A stretch of 29,779 nucleotides of DNA from CAG-390 sp045544735. Lineage in GTDB: Bacteria; Bacillota; Clostridia; Oscillospirales; CAG-272. The notes under the pieces are model-generated. The model had not been told where the DNA came from, searched no databases, and worked only from the letters and a program-made list of their open reading frames with translations. The translations under genes were made by a program, and so were the position numbers. The stretch is taken from NCBI GenBank assembly GCA_045544735.1, contig JAZPZM010000037.1:1-29779 (forward strand), written 5' to 3'. Of the stretch, positions 1-7,131 are shown piece by piece. Every line of letters starts with the position of its first letter. Position 1 is the stretch's first letter.

Positions 1-12
1 GAGGGCGTTTCG

Positions 13-1329
13 TCATTTTATGACCTGCACGGTCTTTATTCCGTAGTATTCAAACAAGCCGAGGGTTTCTTCCGTTATCAGCTCGCCGCATACCGCTATC
101 GGAACGGCGGGCGGGCAGGATATGCACGCGGCGGCAAGCACGCGGCCCACGGCGGAGCGCACGTCCACTTCCTCGCTTACCTTAAATATAGCTTCACGCG
201 GCGACGTAACGTGCTTTCCAACAATCGCGGCGGGGGCTTTTTCCTTGATAGCCTCGCGGCGCGGTATGCTACATAGCGTATCCTCAAGCGCCGTAAGCGC
301 CCCGTCCGAAAGCTCGGGCGTGAGCATCATCACCACAAGATCAGCATCCGCAAACTCGCAAACGAACCCCGCGCGTAAGAGCATTTCGGATATTTCCGTT
401 CCCGTATATCCGTAAGATTTTGGCGCAAGCGTAAGCTTTAACGGCTCGCTTCCTACCGTTTCAAAGGGAAGGCAGACTTTCATCGCGGCAACCCTTTCGA
501 CAAACTCGCCAAGCCTTTCGCGATAGCCGTCAGCAAGATATGCGTTTGCACGGTCGAGCGATTGAAGTATCAGATACGAAGGACTCGTCGAGGCAAACAG
601 AGCCATAGCTCTGTCGGCTTGCTCCGAAAATATTTTCGGCGCATTTTTGCCGATATGCAGATATCCGCCACCCGTCAGCACGGGCAAGGTCTTGTGCGCC
701 GAGTCGCACGATGCGTCAGCGCCAAGGTCTATGGGGTGCGCACAGAGGGGAAGAAAGCGCAGATACGCGCCGTGCGCGTTGTCAACGAGGAGTAGCGTGC
801 CGTGGCGGTGGCAGACCTCGGAGAGCGCGGCGATATCAAGCATATTTCCCGCATAATCGGGGCTTGTCAGATAGATCGCCGTTACCTCGCGCCGCGCAAG
901 AAAAGCGTCGAGATATTCGGGAGTGATGCGGCAAGATACGATATTATCGCTTTCCTCACCGTAAAGCCACTCGACATCAAAATCAATAAGAGCCGCTCCG
1001 TCCAAAAACGCGCGGTGCGCGTTTCTGCCCGCGGCAACGACGGCTCGCTCGCCCTTCTTACAAAGCGTGGCAAGGTAGAGCATCGCGCGAATGGACGTAG
1101 ACGAGCCGCTTGTGGAGTATACAGTTCGCGCCGTACCGAATAGCGCAGAGGCATTCTCCTCGCTTTCGCGTATTATACCCGACGGCGAGTACAGCACGTC
1201 AGCGCCCTCTATTTCGGTGATATCAAGCGCTTCGCCGAGAGAGCCGAGCCCCTTGTGTCCGGGCATGTGCAGGCGCACCGCGCGGCTCTCTGCGTATTTT
1301 TTCACAAAATCGCTGATGGGCGTGTTCAT
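13..1329 (-). CDS. Orn/Lys/Arg decarboxylase-family PLP enzyme
   Basis: A 438-aa fold-type I pyridoxal-phosphate enzyme of the Orn/Lys/Arg decarboxylase group (YaaO/SpeA-like), which decarboxylates basic amino acids to polyamines or their precursors in the cytoplasm. Visible marks are MPGHKG near residue 22, a Ser/Thr-rich phosphate-binding stretch (STSGSSTS, 72-79), VDNAHGAY with Asp183 and His186, and SAHKTLP with the presumed PLP lysine at 213. The C-terminal third matches the small C-terminal domain of the family. Its ATG overlaps the TGA of the upstream radical SAM gene (ATGA), so the two are probably translationally coupled. Substrate (lysine, arginine or ornithine) cannot be assigned from sequence. 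No clear terminator lies between its stop and the window edge, so the operon probably continues. Confidence 0.9.
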   Translation of the reverse strand: MNTPISDFVKKYAESRAVRLHMPGHKGLGSLGEALDITEIEGADVLYSPSGIIRESEENASALFGTARTVYSTSGSSTSIRAMLYLATLCKKGERAVVAAGRNAHRAFLDGAALIDFDVEWLYGEESDNIVSCRITPEYLDAFLARREVTAIYLTSPDYAGNMLDIAALSEVCHRHGTLLLVDNAHGAYLRFLPLCAHPIDLGADASCDSAHKTLPVLTGGGYLHIGKNAPKIFSEQADRAMALFASTSPSYLILQSLDRANAYLADGYRERLGEFVERVAAMKVCLPFETVGSEPLKLTLAPKSYGYTGTEISEMLLRAGFVCEFADADLVVMMLTPELSDGALTALEDTLCSIPRREAIKEKAPAAIVGKHVTSPREAIFKVSEEVDVRSAVGRVLAAACISCPPAVPIAVCGELITEETLGLFEYYGIKTVQVIK

Positions 1330-2708
1330 TCTTCGTCAAGCGTCTTTGCGGCTTCAAGCATAATGGCGCATTCCATTCTCTTGCGGAAAAGCTCACAGCC
1401 GTATTTATAAACGCCGCGCACCGAGCCCGTTGCGTGATACGCGTTAGCGGCACAACCGCCCGAGCAATAAAGCTTCGCCCAGCAGTCGGCGCATTCGGGA
1501 CGCGCGTAAACGTTGCAGGATGCAAATTCCTTTTGCGTTTCGGTGTTGGTAACTCCGTCCCAGATGTTACCGAGCTTGAATTTTTCCTCGCCCACGAACT
1601 GATGGCAGGGATAAAGGTCGCCCCAAGGAGTAACCGCCATGTATTCCGTGCCCGAGCCGCAGCCCGATATCCTCTTGTAAATGCAAGGGCCGCCCTTGAG
1701 GTCTATCATATAGTGATAGAAGGTAAAAGGCTTGCCCTCGCGGTGACGCTCAAGCATAAGCTCGGCGAGCTTTTCGTACTGCTCCATAACGATGGGGAGG
1801 TCCTCGTCCGTCAGCGCACCTTCGTCACCCGGCGCACTTACTACGGGCTCCATGCTCAGCTCCGTGAAGCCAAGGTCAAGCATTTCCTTTATATCCTCAA
1901 GAAAATCGGGATTTGCGTGCGTGAACGTGCCTCGCATATAGTAGCCCTTATCGCCGCGCGCCTTTACGAATTTCTGGAACTTCGGAACTATCTTTTCCCA
2001 GCTTCCGTTGCCGGCGTAGTCTACGCGGTAGCGGTCGTGGACGGATTTTCTTCCGTCAAGGCTCAGCACTACGTTGCTCATCTCACGGTTGGAAAATTCA
2101 ATCACGTCGTCGTCAACAAGCACGCCGTTGGTGGTCAGCGTAAAGCGGAAATTCTTTCCCGTTTCCTTTTCGCGCTGACGCGCGTATGCAACGAGTTCCT
2201 TGACAACGTCAAAGTTCATAAGCGGCTCACCGCCGAAGAAGTCCACCTCAAGATTGTGGCGGCTTCCCGAATTTTCAATAAGGAAATCAAGCGCGCGCTT
2301 GCCCACCTCAAGACTCATCACCGCGCGGTCGCCGTGGTACTTGCCCTGACTTGCAAAGCAGTAGGAGCAGTTGAGGTTGCAGGTGTGCGCAACGTGCAGA
2401 CACAGCGCCTTGATAACGCCCGACGTCTTTTCTTTAAGCTTGTCCGCCTTGTCGGAAAACGTGTCGGGGGTGAACAGCTTACCCGCCGCACGAAGCTCCT
2501 CGATGCTCTCACAGCACTCAAGTATCTCCTCGCGCGTTACGTCGGGGCTGTCGGGGTATTTTGCAAGGATAAGGTCTGCTATATCGTCGCGGCTGTGACT
2601 CTCGTAAAGACCGATAATGTCGTACGCAACGTCGTCGACAACGTGGACGGAACCCGAAAAAATATCAAGGACTATGTTAAGTCCTCCAAGCTTATAGCTA
2701 TGTATCAT
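1326..2708 (-). CDS. SCIFF peptide radical SAM maturase (thioether-forming)
   Basis: A 460-aa radical SAM/SPASM enzyme that installs thioether links between cysteine sulfur and an acceptor residue in the SCIFF peptide encoded just upstream (known for the CteB family). The N-terminal ~90 residues form the peptide-recognition-like region. The radical SAM cluster motif is C-x3-C-x2-C with Cys110, Cys114 and Cys117 (HTCNLNCSYC). The C-terminal SPASM region is cysteine-rich (YPCHQF, CADC, CSGGC) and would bind auxiliary 4Fe-4S clusters. I chose the ATG at 2706-2708 because AGGAG lies just upstream and the protein then begins MIHSYKLGG. The longer frame upstream runs through a hairpin and is unlikely to be translated. 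Its stop overlaps the decarboxylase start by four bases. Length and motifs are normal for the family. Confidence 0.93.
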   Translation of the reverse strand: MIHSYKLGGLNIVLDIFSGSVHVVDDVAYDIIGLYESHSRDDIADLILAKYPDSPDVTREEILECCESIEELRAAGKLFTPDTFSDKADKLKEKTSGVIKALCLHVAHTCNLNCSYCFASQGKYHGDRAVMSLEVGKRALDFLIENSGSRHNLEVDFFGGEPLMNFDVVKELVAYARQREKETGKNFRFTLTTNGVLVDDDVIEFSNREMSNVVLSLDGRKSVHDRYRVDYAGNGSWEKIVPKFQKFVKARGDKGYYMRGTFTHANPDFLEDIKEMLDLGFTELSMEPVVSAPGDEGALTDEDLPIVMEQYEKLAELMLERHREGKPFTFYHYMIDLKGGPCIYKRISGCGSGTEYMAVTPWGDLYPCHQFVGEEKFKLGNIWDGVTNTETQKEFASCNVYARPECADCWAKLYCSGGCAANAYHATGSVRGVYKYGCELFRKRMECAIMLEAAKTLDEE

Positions 2709-2734
2709 AATAAATCTCCTAAAAAGTTGTGCAT

Positions 2735-2765
2735 AAGAAATGCCGCCTAAAAGGCGGCGTTTCTT
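2735..2765 (-). promoter_or_regulatory. Intercistronic hairpin between SCIFF precursor and maturase
   Basis: A strong inverted repeat: GCCGCCT (2742-2748) pairs with AGGCGGC (2752-2758) around a 3-nt loop. It is extended by AAGAAA/TTTCTT flanks with one wobble. On the minus strand it is followed by a short T-rich stretch only. It could be a leaky terminator or an mRNA-stabilising element that keeps the small precursor more abundant than the maturase. The function is inferred. Confidence 0.6.
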
Positions 2766-2775
2766 ATTACAAGAA

Positions 2776-2928
2776 TTACTTGCTTGCCTTCTTGTTTTCG
2801 CACTGCTGGTTAGCAATGCCGCAGCTGGTCTTGCAAGCAGACTGGCAGGAGGTCTGGCACTCGCCGCAACCGCCGTTCTTTGCGCTCTCGCAAAGGTTCT
2901 TGGTATCTAAAGTCTTAATACGCTTCAT
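2776..2928 (-). CDS. SCIFF ranthipeptide precursor (six-cysteines-in-forty-five family)
   Basis: A 50-aa peptide read directly from the sequence: it begins MKRIKTLDTKNL and contains the cysteine core GGCGECQTSCQSACKTSC, then a last cysteine near residue 43. SCIFF peptides are near-universal in Clostridia and are modified by the adjacent radical SAM maturase to carry thioethers. Cysteines sit at 13, 21, 24, 28, 32, 36 and 43, so there are seven rather than the usual six; Cys13 is the extra one and lies in the N-terminal leader part. GGAGG is well spaced before the ATG, and a sigma-A-type promoter lies upstream at 2962-2990. The biological role of the mature SCIFF product is unknown, possibly signalling. 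Confidence 0.93.
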   Translation of the reverse strand: MKRIKTLDTKNLCESAKNGGCGECQTSCQSACKTSCGIANQQCENKKASK

Positions 2929-2961
2929 AATGATGATCCTCCGAAACATATAGTTTTTCTT

Positions 2962-2990
2962 ATTATATCACAGAAAAAATGATAAGTCAA
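2962..2990 (-). promoter_or_regulatory. Sigma-A-type promoter for SCIFF operon
   Basis: On the minus strand, TTGACT (2985-2990) and TATAAT (2962-2967) are separated by exactly 17 bases, about 35 bases upstream of the SCIFF start codon. This is a near-consensus housekeeping promoter. Confidence 0.75.
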
Positions 2991-3029
2991 TCGCCAAAGC
3001 GGATTTTTTCGCCCAAGTGCAATATTTTT

Positions 3030-3077
3030 TTCGACACTTCGCTTGCGACATAATTCGCTTTCGCGGCGGAATATAAT
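3030..3077 (+). promoter_or_regulatory. spoIIGA-sigE promoter region with putative Spo0A boxes
   Basis: TTCGACA at 3030-3036 is a perfect reverse complement of the 0A box TGTCGAA. TGCGACA at 3044-3050 is one mismatch off, 14 bases later in the same orientation. A TATAAT (-10) lies at 3072-3077, and the -35-like TTGCGA (3043-3048) is about 23 bases from it. The Bacillus spoIIG promoter is known to have an unusually long spacer and Spo0A sites next to its -35. The resemblance is seen here; activation by Spo0A is inferred. Confidence 0.55.
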
Positions 3078-3095
3078 ATTTACGAGGTGATGCCC

Positions 3096-3959
3096 ATGGG
3101 TCAGACCGTTTACGGAGACCTTTTGTTTTTAATAAATTTCAGTATGGATTTTCTGTGCTTCTACATAGTCTGCCGCGTGCGCCACAGACCCTTGCGCCTT
3201 TTTCGCACGGCGGCGGCGTCGGCACTCGGAGGCGCGTACGCGGTAGCCGCGCTTTTTATAAGCTGTCCCGACGCGCTCGCGCTACTTATCGACCTTGCTT
3301 GGGTGGTGCTTATCTGCGCTATTGCGATGGGCAGGGAGGGGCTTGTAGTCAACACCTTGCTTTACGGCGGCGTTTCTGCAATACTCGGCGGTATTATGAC
3401 TGCGCTGTATAGCTTTTTTAATCGCATCTGGGCGGATAGGGGCTATAGTGCCGAAAGCGACGGGCTCTCGGTGTGGAGCTTTGCCTTGCTTGCCGTTGCG
3501 GGGGCGTTGATAACTCTTATCGGCGGCAGACGTATGCGTATGCGAATAGCCTCGGTAAGCGCCGAGGTGGTGGTTACGACGGATCGCGGGAGCGTCAGCA
3601 TGCGCGGCTTTACCGATAGCGGAAATCTCCTGACCGACCCGCTCTGCGGCAGAGCGGTCATTCTTTGCGAGCTTGATGCGGTACGCCCCGTTTTTTCAGA
3701 GGAGCTTTGCGCCGTGTGGGAAAACTGCACTCTTGCCGCCGCGTCAGAGCTTGCGCCCGAGCTTGCCGCCGCCTTGCGATTTATCCCCGCGGATGGCGCG
3801 CTTTCGGGGGATAGCGCGGTGCTTGCGGCGGTCAAGCCGCGCTCCGTAAAAATAATTTGCGGGGAGAAAAGCGCCGAGGTCGACGTATTACTTGCACCTC
3901 TGCCGCGCCGATTGTCCGCGGGCGAGGCAAGGGCGATAATTCCAGCGGGCTTGATTTGA
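3096..3959 (+). CDS. spoIIGA: Sigma-E processing peptidase SpoIIGA
   Basis: A 287-aa membrane aspartic-type protease that removes the pro-sequence of pro-sigma-E in the mother cell after septation. The first ~145 residues hold several hydrophobic segments, consistent with the multi-pass N-terminal domain. The C-terminal half holds the catalytic motif GFTDSGNLLTDP, with Asp174 expected to be the active-site residue. The protein ends RAIIPAGLI, close to the family's usual C-terminus. GTG and ATG codons occur at 3087 and 3090, but the ATG at 3096 has the better-spaced GAGGTG and is preferred. The substrate gene sigE follows 31 bases downstream, the classic spoIIG arrangement. The promoter upstream carries Spo0A-box-like sites. 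Confidence 0.92.
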   Translation: MGQTVYGDLLFLINFSMDFLCFYIVCRVRHRPLRLFRTAAASALGGAYAVAALFISCPDALALLIDLAWVVLICAIAMGREGLVVNTLLYGGVSAILGGIMTALYSFFNRIWADRGYSAESDGLSVWSFALLAVAGALITLIGGRRMRMRIASVSAEVVVTTDRGSVSMRGFTDSGNLLTDPLCGRAVILCELDAVRPVFSEELCAVWENCTLAAASELAPELAAALRFIPADGALSGDSAVLAAVKPRSVKIICGEKSAEVDVLLAPLPRRLSAGEARAIIPAGLI

Positions 3960-3990
3960 TTTTTGCCGTCATGGCGGATTGGAGAATGAA

Positions 3991-4713
3991 ATGTTAAACT
4001 TTATCTTTTTGCGCTTGCGGTATTTTGCCGCAAAAATAGCCGACCGCCTCACTTGCGGCGGAATATATTACGTCAACGGACCCGACACACTTCCGCCGCC
4101 GCTCTCCGCCGAGGAAGAGGAGGAGGCACTTTGCCGTCTTTCCGCCTCGCCGCGAGACGAGGCGGCAAGGGCGTTGCTCGTCGAGCACAATCTGCGCCTT
4201 GTGGTGTATATTGCGCGGAAGTTTGAAAGCACGGGCATCGGCATCGAGGACCTCGTTTCCATCGGCACTATGGGACTTATCAAGGCGGTCGGGAGCTTCC
4301 GCCCCGAAAAGGGAATAAAGCTTGCCACCTACGCCTCGCGCTGTATCGAAAACGAGATACTTATGTATATAAGAAAGCACAATCAGCAAAGGTGCGAGGT
4401 GTCGCTTGACGAGCCGCTTAACGTCGATTGGGACGGCAACGAGCTTTTGCTGTCCGACGTGCTTGACACGGGCGAGGACGGCGTTTGCGAGGAGTTCGCC
4501 GCCGCCGAGGAAAGGCGTATGATACGCCGCGCCGTAGCGTCGCTATCGCCGCGCGAGCGTCAGATAATCGAGCTTCGCTACGGACTTACGGGCGCGCGCG
4601 ACCTTACGCAAAAGGAGGTCGCAGACCTGCTCGGCATATCGCAATCCTACATATCAAGGCTTGAAAAAAGGATAATCGCGGGGCTTCGCACGAAGATAGC
4701 GGGCAAAATATGA
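3991..4713 (+). CDS. sigE: RNA polymerase sporulation sigma factor SigE (pro-sigma-E)
   Basis: A 240-aa sigma-70 family factor, the early mother-cell sporulation sigma. The N-terminal hydrophobic/basic stretch (MLNFIFLRLRY onward) and GGIYYVNGPDTLPPPLS form the pro-sequence and cleavage region removed by SpoIIGA. Region 2 is visible as NLRLVVYIARKFESTG through SRCIENEILMYIRK. Region 4 ends with the HTH LTQKEVADLLGISQSYISRLEKR written in two parts around the glycine turn. A TTG at 3979 is possible, but GGAG at 3981-3984 sits at ideal distance from the ATG at 3991. Length fits the family. In many sporeformers sigG follows directly; here it does not. Confidence 0.94.
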   Translation: MLNFIFLRLRYFAAKIADRLTCGGIYYVNGPDTLPPPLSAEEEEEALCRLSASPRDEAARALLVEHNLRLVVYIARKFESTGIGIEDLVSIGTMGLIKAVGSFRPEKGIKLATYASRCIENEILMYIRKHNQQRCEVSLDEPLNVDWDGNELLLSDVLDTGEDGVCEEFAAAEERRMIRRAVASLSPRERQIIELRYGLTGARDLTQKEVADLLGISQSYISRLEKRIIAGLRTKIAGKI

Positions 4714-4715
4714 AG

Positions 4716-4744
4716 TTGACAAAGCGCCGCTTGTGTGGTACAAT
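4716..4744 (+). promoter_or_regulatory. Consensus sigma-A-type promoter
   Basis: TTGACA (4716-4721), 17-base spacer, TACAAT (4739-4744), starting only two bases after the sigE stop codon. It gives the next gene vegetative expression independent of the spoIIG promoter. Confidence 0.8.
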
Positions 4745-4745
4745 G

Positions 4746-4770
4746 TTCTCACTACGAAAGCAAGTGAGAA
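4746..4770 (+). promoter_or_regulatory. Inverted repeat over start site and putative SD
   Basis: TTCTCAC (4746-4752) and GTGAGAA (4764-4770) form a perfect 7-bp inverted repeat with an 11-base loop. It begins right after the -10 box and ends four bases before the ATG at 4774. The right arm contains GTGAG, the only Shine-Dalgarno-like sequence, so a folded RNA would hide it. It could equally be an operator. The role is inferred. Confidence 0.5.
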
Positions 4771-4773
4771 AAA

Positions 4774-5499
4774 ATGAAAAGAAACGTAAAAAACGATTAT
4801 ATAATAGACCTGCGCGCTCACGTTTTGCCGCTTTTGGCGGGGGCGCACGGCAGGGAAGATGCCGCCGATATTATGCACGCCCTTCGCGTGTCGGGTATTG
4901 CCGCGGCGGTTGCCACGGCGGACGTCTGCCTTGATAAAACGCCGCCGCGCGCTTATGCGGAAATGGAAAAACGCGCAAGGGAAAATCTCTCGTCGGCGCG
5001 AATGAAGCACGCCCCCGCGATGTTTGCCGCCGCCGAGCTTGACCTTACGACGGATATGGCAAATATCCCCGAATTATCAAGCCTCGCGGTTGGAAAAAGC
5101 CGTCTTTTGCTCGTCAAGCTGCCGCGCAAAAAATGGAAAGCGGACTTGCTTGATACGCTTGCGGAGCTGCGTTTTGCCGACTATCAGCCATTGCTTGCAA
5201 ACGTCGGCGCATATAGCCCCGAGGCGATAGAGGAGCTTTTTTCGCTCGGCTACAAGGCTCAGCTTGACTTGTCCTCGATAACCACGCTCAAGTTGCGCCG
5301 CCGCCGCAGATATCTGCGCTGGATAGACGCGGGAAACGTCATAGCCATCGGAAGCGGAATGAAGGCGGATGACCTTGACAATATAGACGCTTTCCTTCGC
5401 AAGCTCCGCCGAGCAAGGAAGATCCTCGGTCACGACAGACTAAAAAAACTCGCCGAGCACGCCGAACTTCTCCTCGGCACGGCAGAGAGCATAAACTAA
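4774..5499 (+). CDS. PHP/CpsB-like protein lacking metal ligands (probable pseudoenzyme)
   Basis: A 241-aa protein whose layout resembles CpsB/YwqE PHP-type tyrosine phosphatases. IIDLRAHVLP (10-19) aligns with the family's DIHSHILP, AMFAAAELDL (82-91) with the GxE strand, LLLVKLP with the LVELP strand, PLLANVGAY (139-147) with the AHPERY motif, and GNVIAIGSGMKADD (187-200) with the ASDAHN motif. Nearly all the metal-binding His and Asp residues are replaced: HxH became RxH, HPE became NVG and SDAH became GSGM. If the assignment is right it is catalytically dead in the usual sense. The fold assignment comes from reading these patterns without a search and is moderately sure. The gene has its own sigma-A-type promoter and a hairpin before the ATG, and is followed by a MITE-like element. 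The ATG lacks a strong free RBS. Confidence 0.6.
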   Translation: MKRNVKNDYIIDLRAHVLPLLAGAHGREDAADIMHALRVSGIAAAVATADVCLDKTPPRAYAEMEKRARENLSSARMKHAPAMFAAAELDLTTDMANIPELSSLAVGKSRLLLVKLPRKKWKADLLDTLAELRFADYQPLLANVGAYSPEAIEELFSLGYKAQLDLSSITTLKLRRRRRYLRWIDAGNVIAIGSGMKADDLDNIDAFLRKLRRARKILGHDRLKKLAEHAELLLGTAESIN

Positions 5500-5501
5500 A
5501 C

Positions 5502-5727
5502 AAGGGGCTGTCTCAGTTAGATGCAGAAGTCGCGATTTTGTCGTCGGCGGGGTACGAGGGGACGCGTGATGGCAAAATCGCGGCTAAAAAATACGTATAA
5601 AAAATCGAAATCCGTGAGGATTTCTACCTTAAAAAAACCGCTTTCTTCATCCTTTTGGACGAAAAAAACGGTCTTTTTTCTTTACTTGTTTTGTATTTTT
5701 GTTCTGCGCTAAATGAGATAGCCCCTT
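5502..5727. mobile_element. MITE-like element with imperfect terminal inverted repeats
   Basis: The ends are a 19-bp inverted repeat: AAGGGGCTGTCTCAGTTAG at 5502-5520, and at 5709-5727 the complement of AAGGGGCTATCTCATTTAG, with two mismatches. The 226-bp interior holds no credible gene. It contains a nested near-perfect inverted repeat (5528-5542 with 5571-5585, CGCGATTTTG/CAAAATCGCG) and a smaller GAAATCC/GGATTTC hairpin. The terminal sequence GGGGCTGTCTCA resembles ends I associate with Firmicutes insertion sequences; this is a recollection, not a search result. A non-autonomous transposable element moved by a transposase elsewhere in the genome is the best explanation. No clear target duplication is visible. 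The right end lies three bases before the stop codon of the convergent anti-sigma gene. Confidence 0.7.
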
Positions 5728-5730
5728 AAG

Positions 5731-7131
5731 TTATCTTGGTATCGCTTCTATTCCCCAACTGTTTTGGTGCTTACCTTTTTGACTTTCAAAATACTCTTCG
5801 TATCCGCTGACCTCTATCGCAGGCACATAGGTTTTTGCGTAGATGGTATTTCCATTCTCAGAAGTTCCGATATTCTTGTAAAATGCATAGAAGGGGATCC
5901 CGATCGAAGGTGTTCCGTTTTTGTTACTATATTCGAACACATATTCAATATCAACAAAATCATAGCCTTCAAAGTCTATTTTGTCTTGAGCCCTCATACA
6001 CAAAGGACAAGAGTGACCGCCAAAAACATACCCGTTATACAACAATGCCTCAGCCTCGCTTATGGATATTCTTTTTGTATTTGCGACAATATCGTATGGG
6101 GTATTGCCAAGATCGCTTCGATTTTTGAAATAGTATACGCTGGATACCGTAAGCATGCTGTCACTTACAATATCACCCGAATAGTTGGAAAAATTATCGA
6201 AGCTGATATATATATAATCAGTTACCGGTCTTGGTTGTGATGAGTTGAGCTCGTGTGCGCTCTCGTCATAAAAGTAAATATCGACGAACTCTGCTCCATG
6301 CTTGGTATAGGAATCAAAGTTTCTGACTACTTTTGCATTAGAAAAAGATATACCGAAAATTCCGAATAGTTTGTTTTTTATTGAAAGAATAGAATCTAAT
6401 ATTTCTTCATCAGAGAGACGTTGATCAATCTGAATTGTTTCTCCGTCTATAACGATTTGCCTGTTACCCTCCAACTTGCTTAATCCTAATGAGTTTCTTT
6501 GAGAATTTTGAGATGCTAACAGATGATAAGAACCGATGTCAACACTGACAGAAAGATTGCTACCGGTACTATAATTGTTTTCTTTGGTATTGTATTCTGG
6601 TACGGGCGCATCGAGCGATTCGGCCAGTTTAGGAAGAAAAGCATCAATGAAGGTCTTAAATTCCACTTCGTTCAATTCTTTGTTTATCTGTGTGCGCTGA
6701 TACAATTTAAGGTATTCATCATCAGTCATATTACCGATATATAAATACTTGCTATCAGGAACATATATCTTCGTATAAGCATTAGTCGCCACACCATCAT
6801 ATCTCATTGAGTCGAATAATTTGGCTATGTCTTCTGCCGAATATTGTGCGGTATCCCAAGTAGGAACATCGGGCAAATTTGCTTTTTGTAACATAGGAAT
6901 AGCGATAACCGCGCTCAAAACCAGCACGAAACAAGCCGCGACCGCCGCAATGCGAAGCCATACGCTCTTGGCGTTTTTATTTTCTTTTTTCAGATTTGTT
7001 TTGGCATAGACCTTGCCTTTGACAGAAGCAAGTACCTCATCGGGCAATTCGGGAGCATTCAACTCATCCGAGAACTGATCGATCTCCTGCGGCTTTGCTT
7101 CGTCAAATATTTCATTCAGTTTATTTTTCAT
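5731..7131 (-). CDS. Membrane anti-sigma-like protein with extracytoplasmic CxxC domain
   Basis: A 466-aa single-pass membrane protein. A charged cytoplasmic N-terminus of ~57 residues is followed by one transmembrane helix (58-80, WLRIAAVAACFVLVLSAVIA) and a ~385-residue extracytoplasmic domain. The start overlaps the stop of the ECF sigma gene (ATGA), the normal sigma/anti-sigma arrangement, so the N-terminal part probably binds that sigma. Near the C-terminus the outer domain has HSCPLC (Cys375, Cys378), a CxxC pair that could be redox-active or bind metal. A segment like this recurs, to my recollection, in uncharacterised clostridial proteins. The ligand is unknown. Its C-terminal codons abut the MITE-like element. 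Codon use is richer in A+T than the sporulation genes nearby. Anti-sigma function is inferred from context and topology. Confidence 0.72.
   Translation of the reverse strand: MKNKLNEIFDEAKPQEIDQFSDELNAPELPDEVLASVKGKVYAKTNLKKENKNAKSVWLRIAAVAACFVLVLSAVIAIPMLQKANLPDVPTWDTAQYSAEDIAKLFDSMRYDGVATNAYTKIYVPDSKYLYIGNMTDDEYLKLYQRTQINKELNEVEFKTFIDAFLPKLAESLDAPVPEYNTKENNYSTGSNLSVSVDIGSYHLLASQNSQRNSLGLSKLEGNRQIVIDGETIQIDQRLSDEEILDSILSIKNKLFGIFGISFSNAKVVRNFDSYTKHGAEFVDIYFYDESAHELNSSQPRPVTDYIYISFDNFSNYSGDIVSDSMLTVSSVYYFKNRSDLGNTPYDIVANTKRISISEAEALLYNGYVFGGHSCPLCMRAQDKIDFEGYDFVDIEYVFEYSNKNGTPSIGIPFYAFYKNIGTSENGNTIYAKTYVPAIEVSGYEEYFESQKGKHQNSWGIEAIPR

Noticed and set aside
1434..2750. A 438-codon plus-strand open frame opposite the SCIFF maturase
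   Set aside because: It is antisense to a clearly conserved radical SAM gene, has no recognisable domain or RBS, and arises from codon bias of the real gene.
5521..5712. A 63-codon frame inside the MITE-like element
   Set aside because: It lies wholly within inverted-repeat DNA and encodes a Lys/Arg/Ser-rich low-complexity peptide without RBS.
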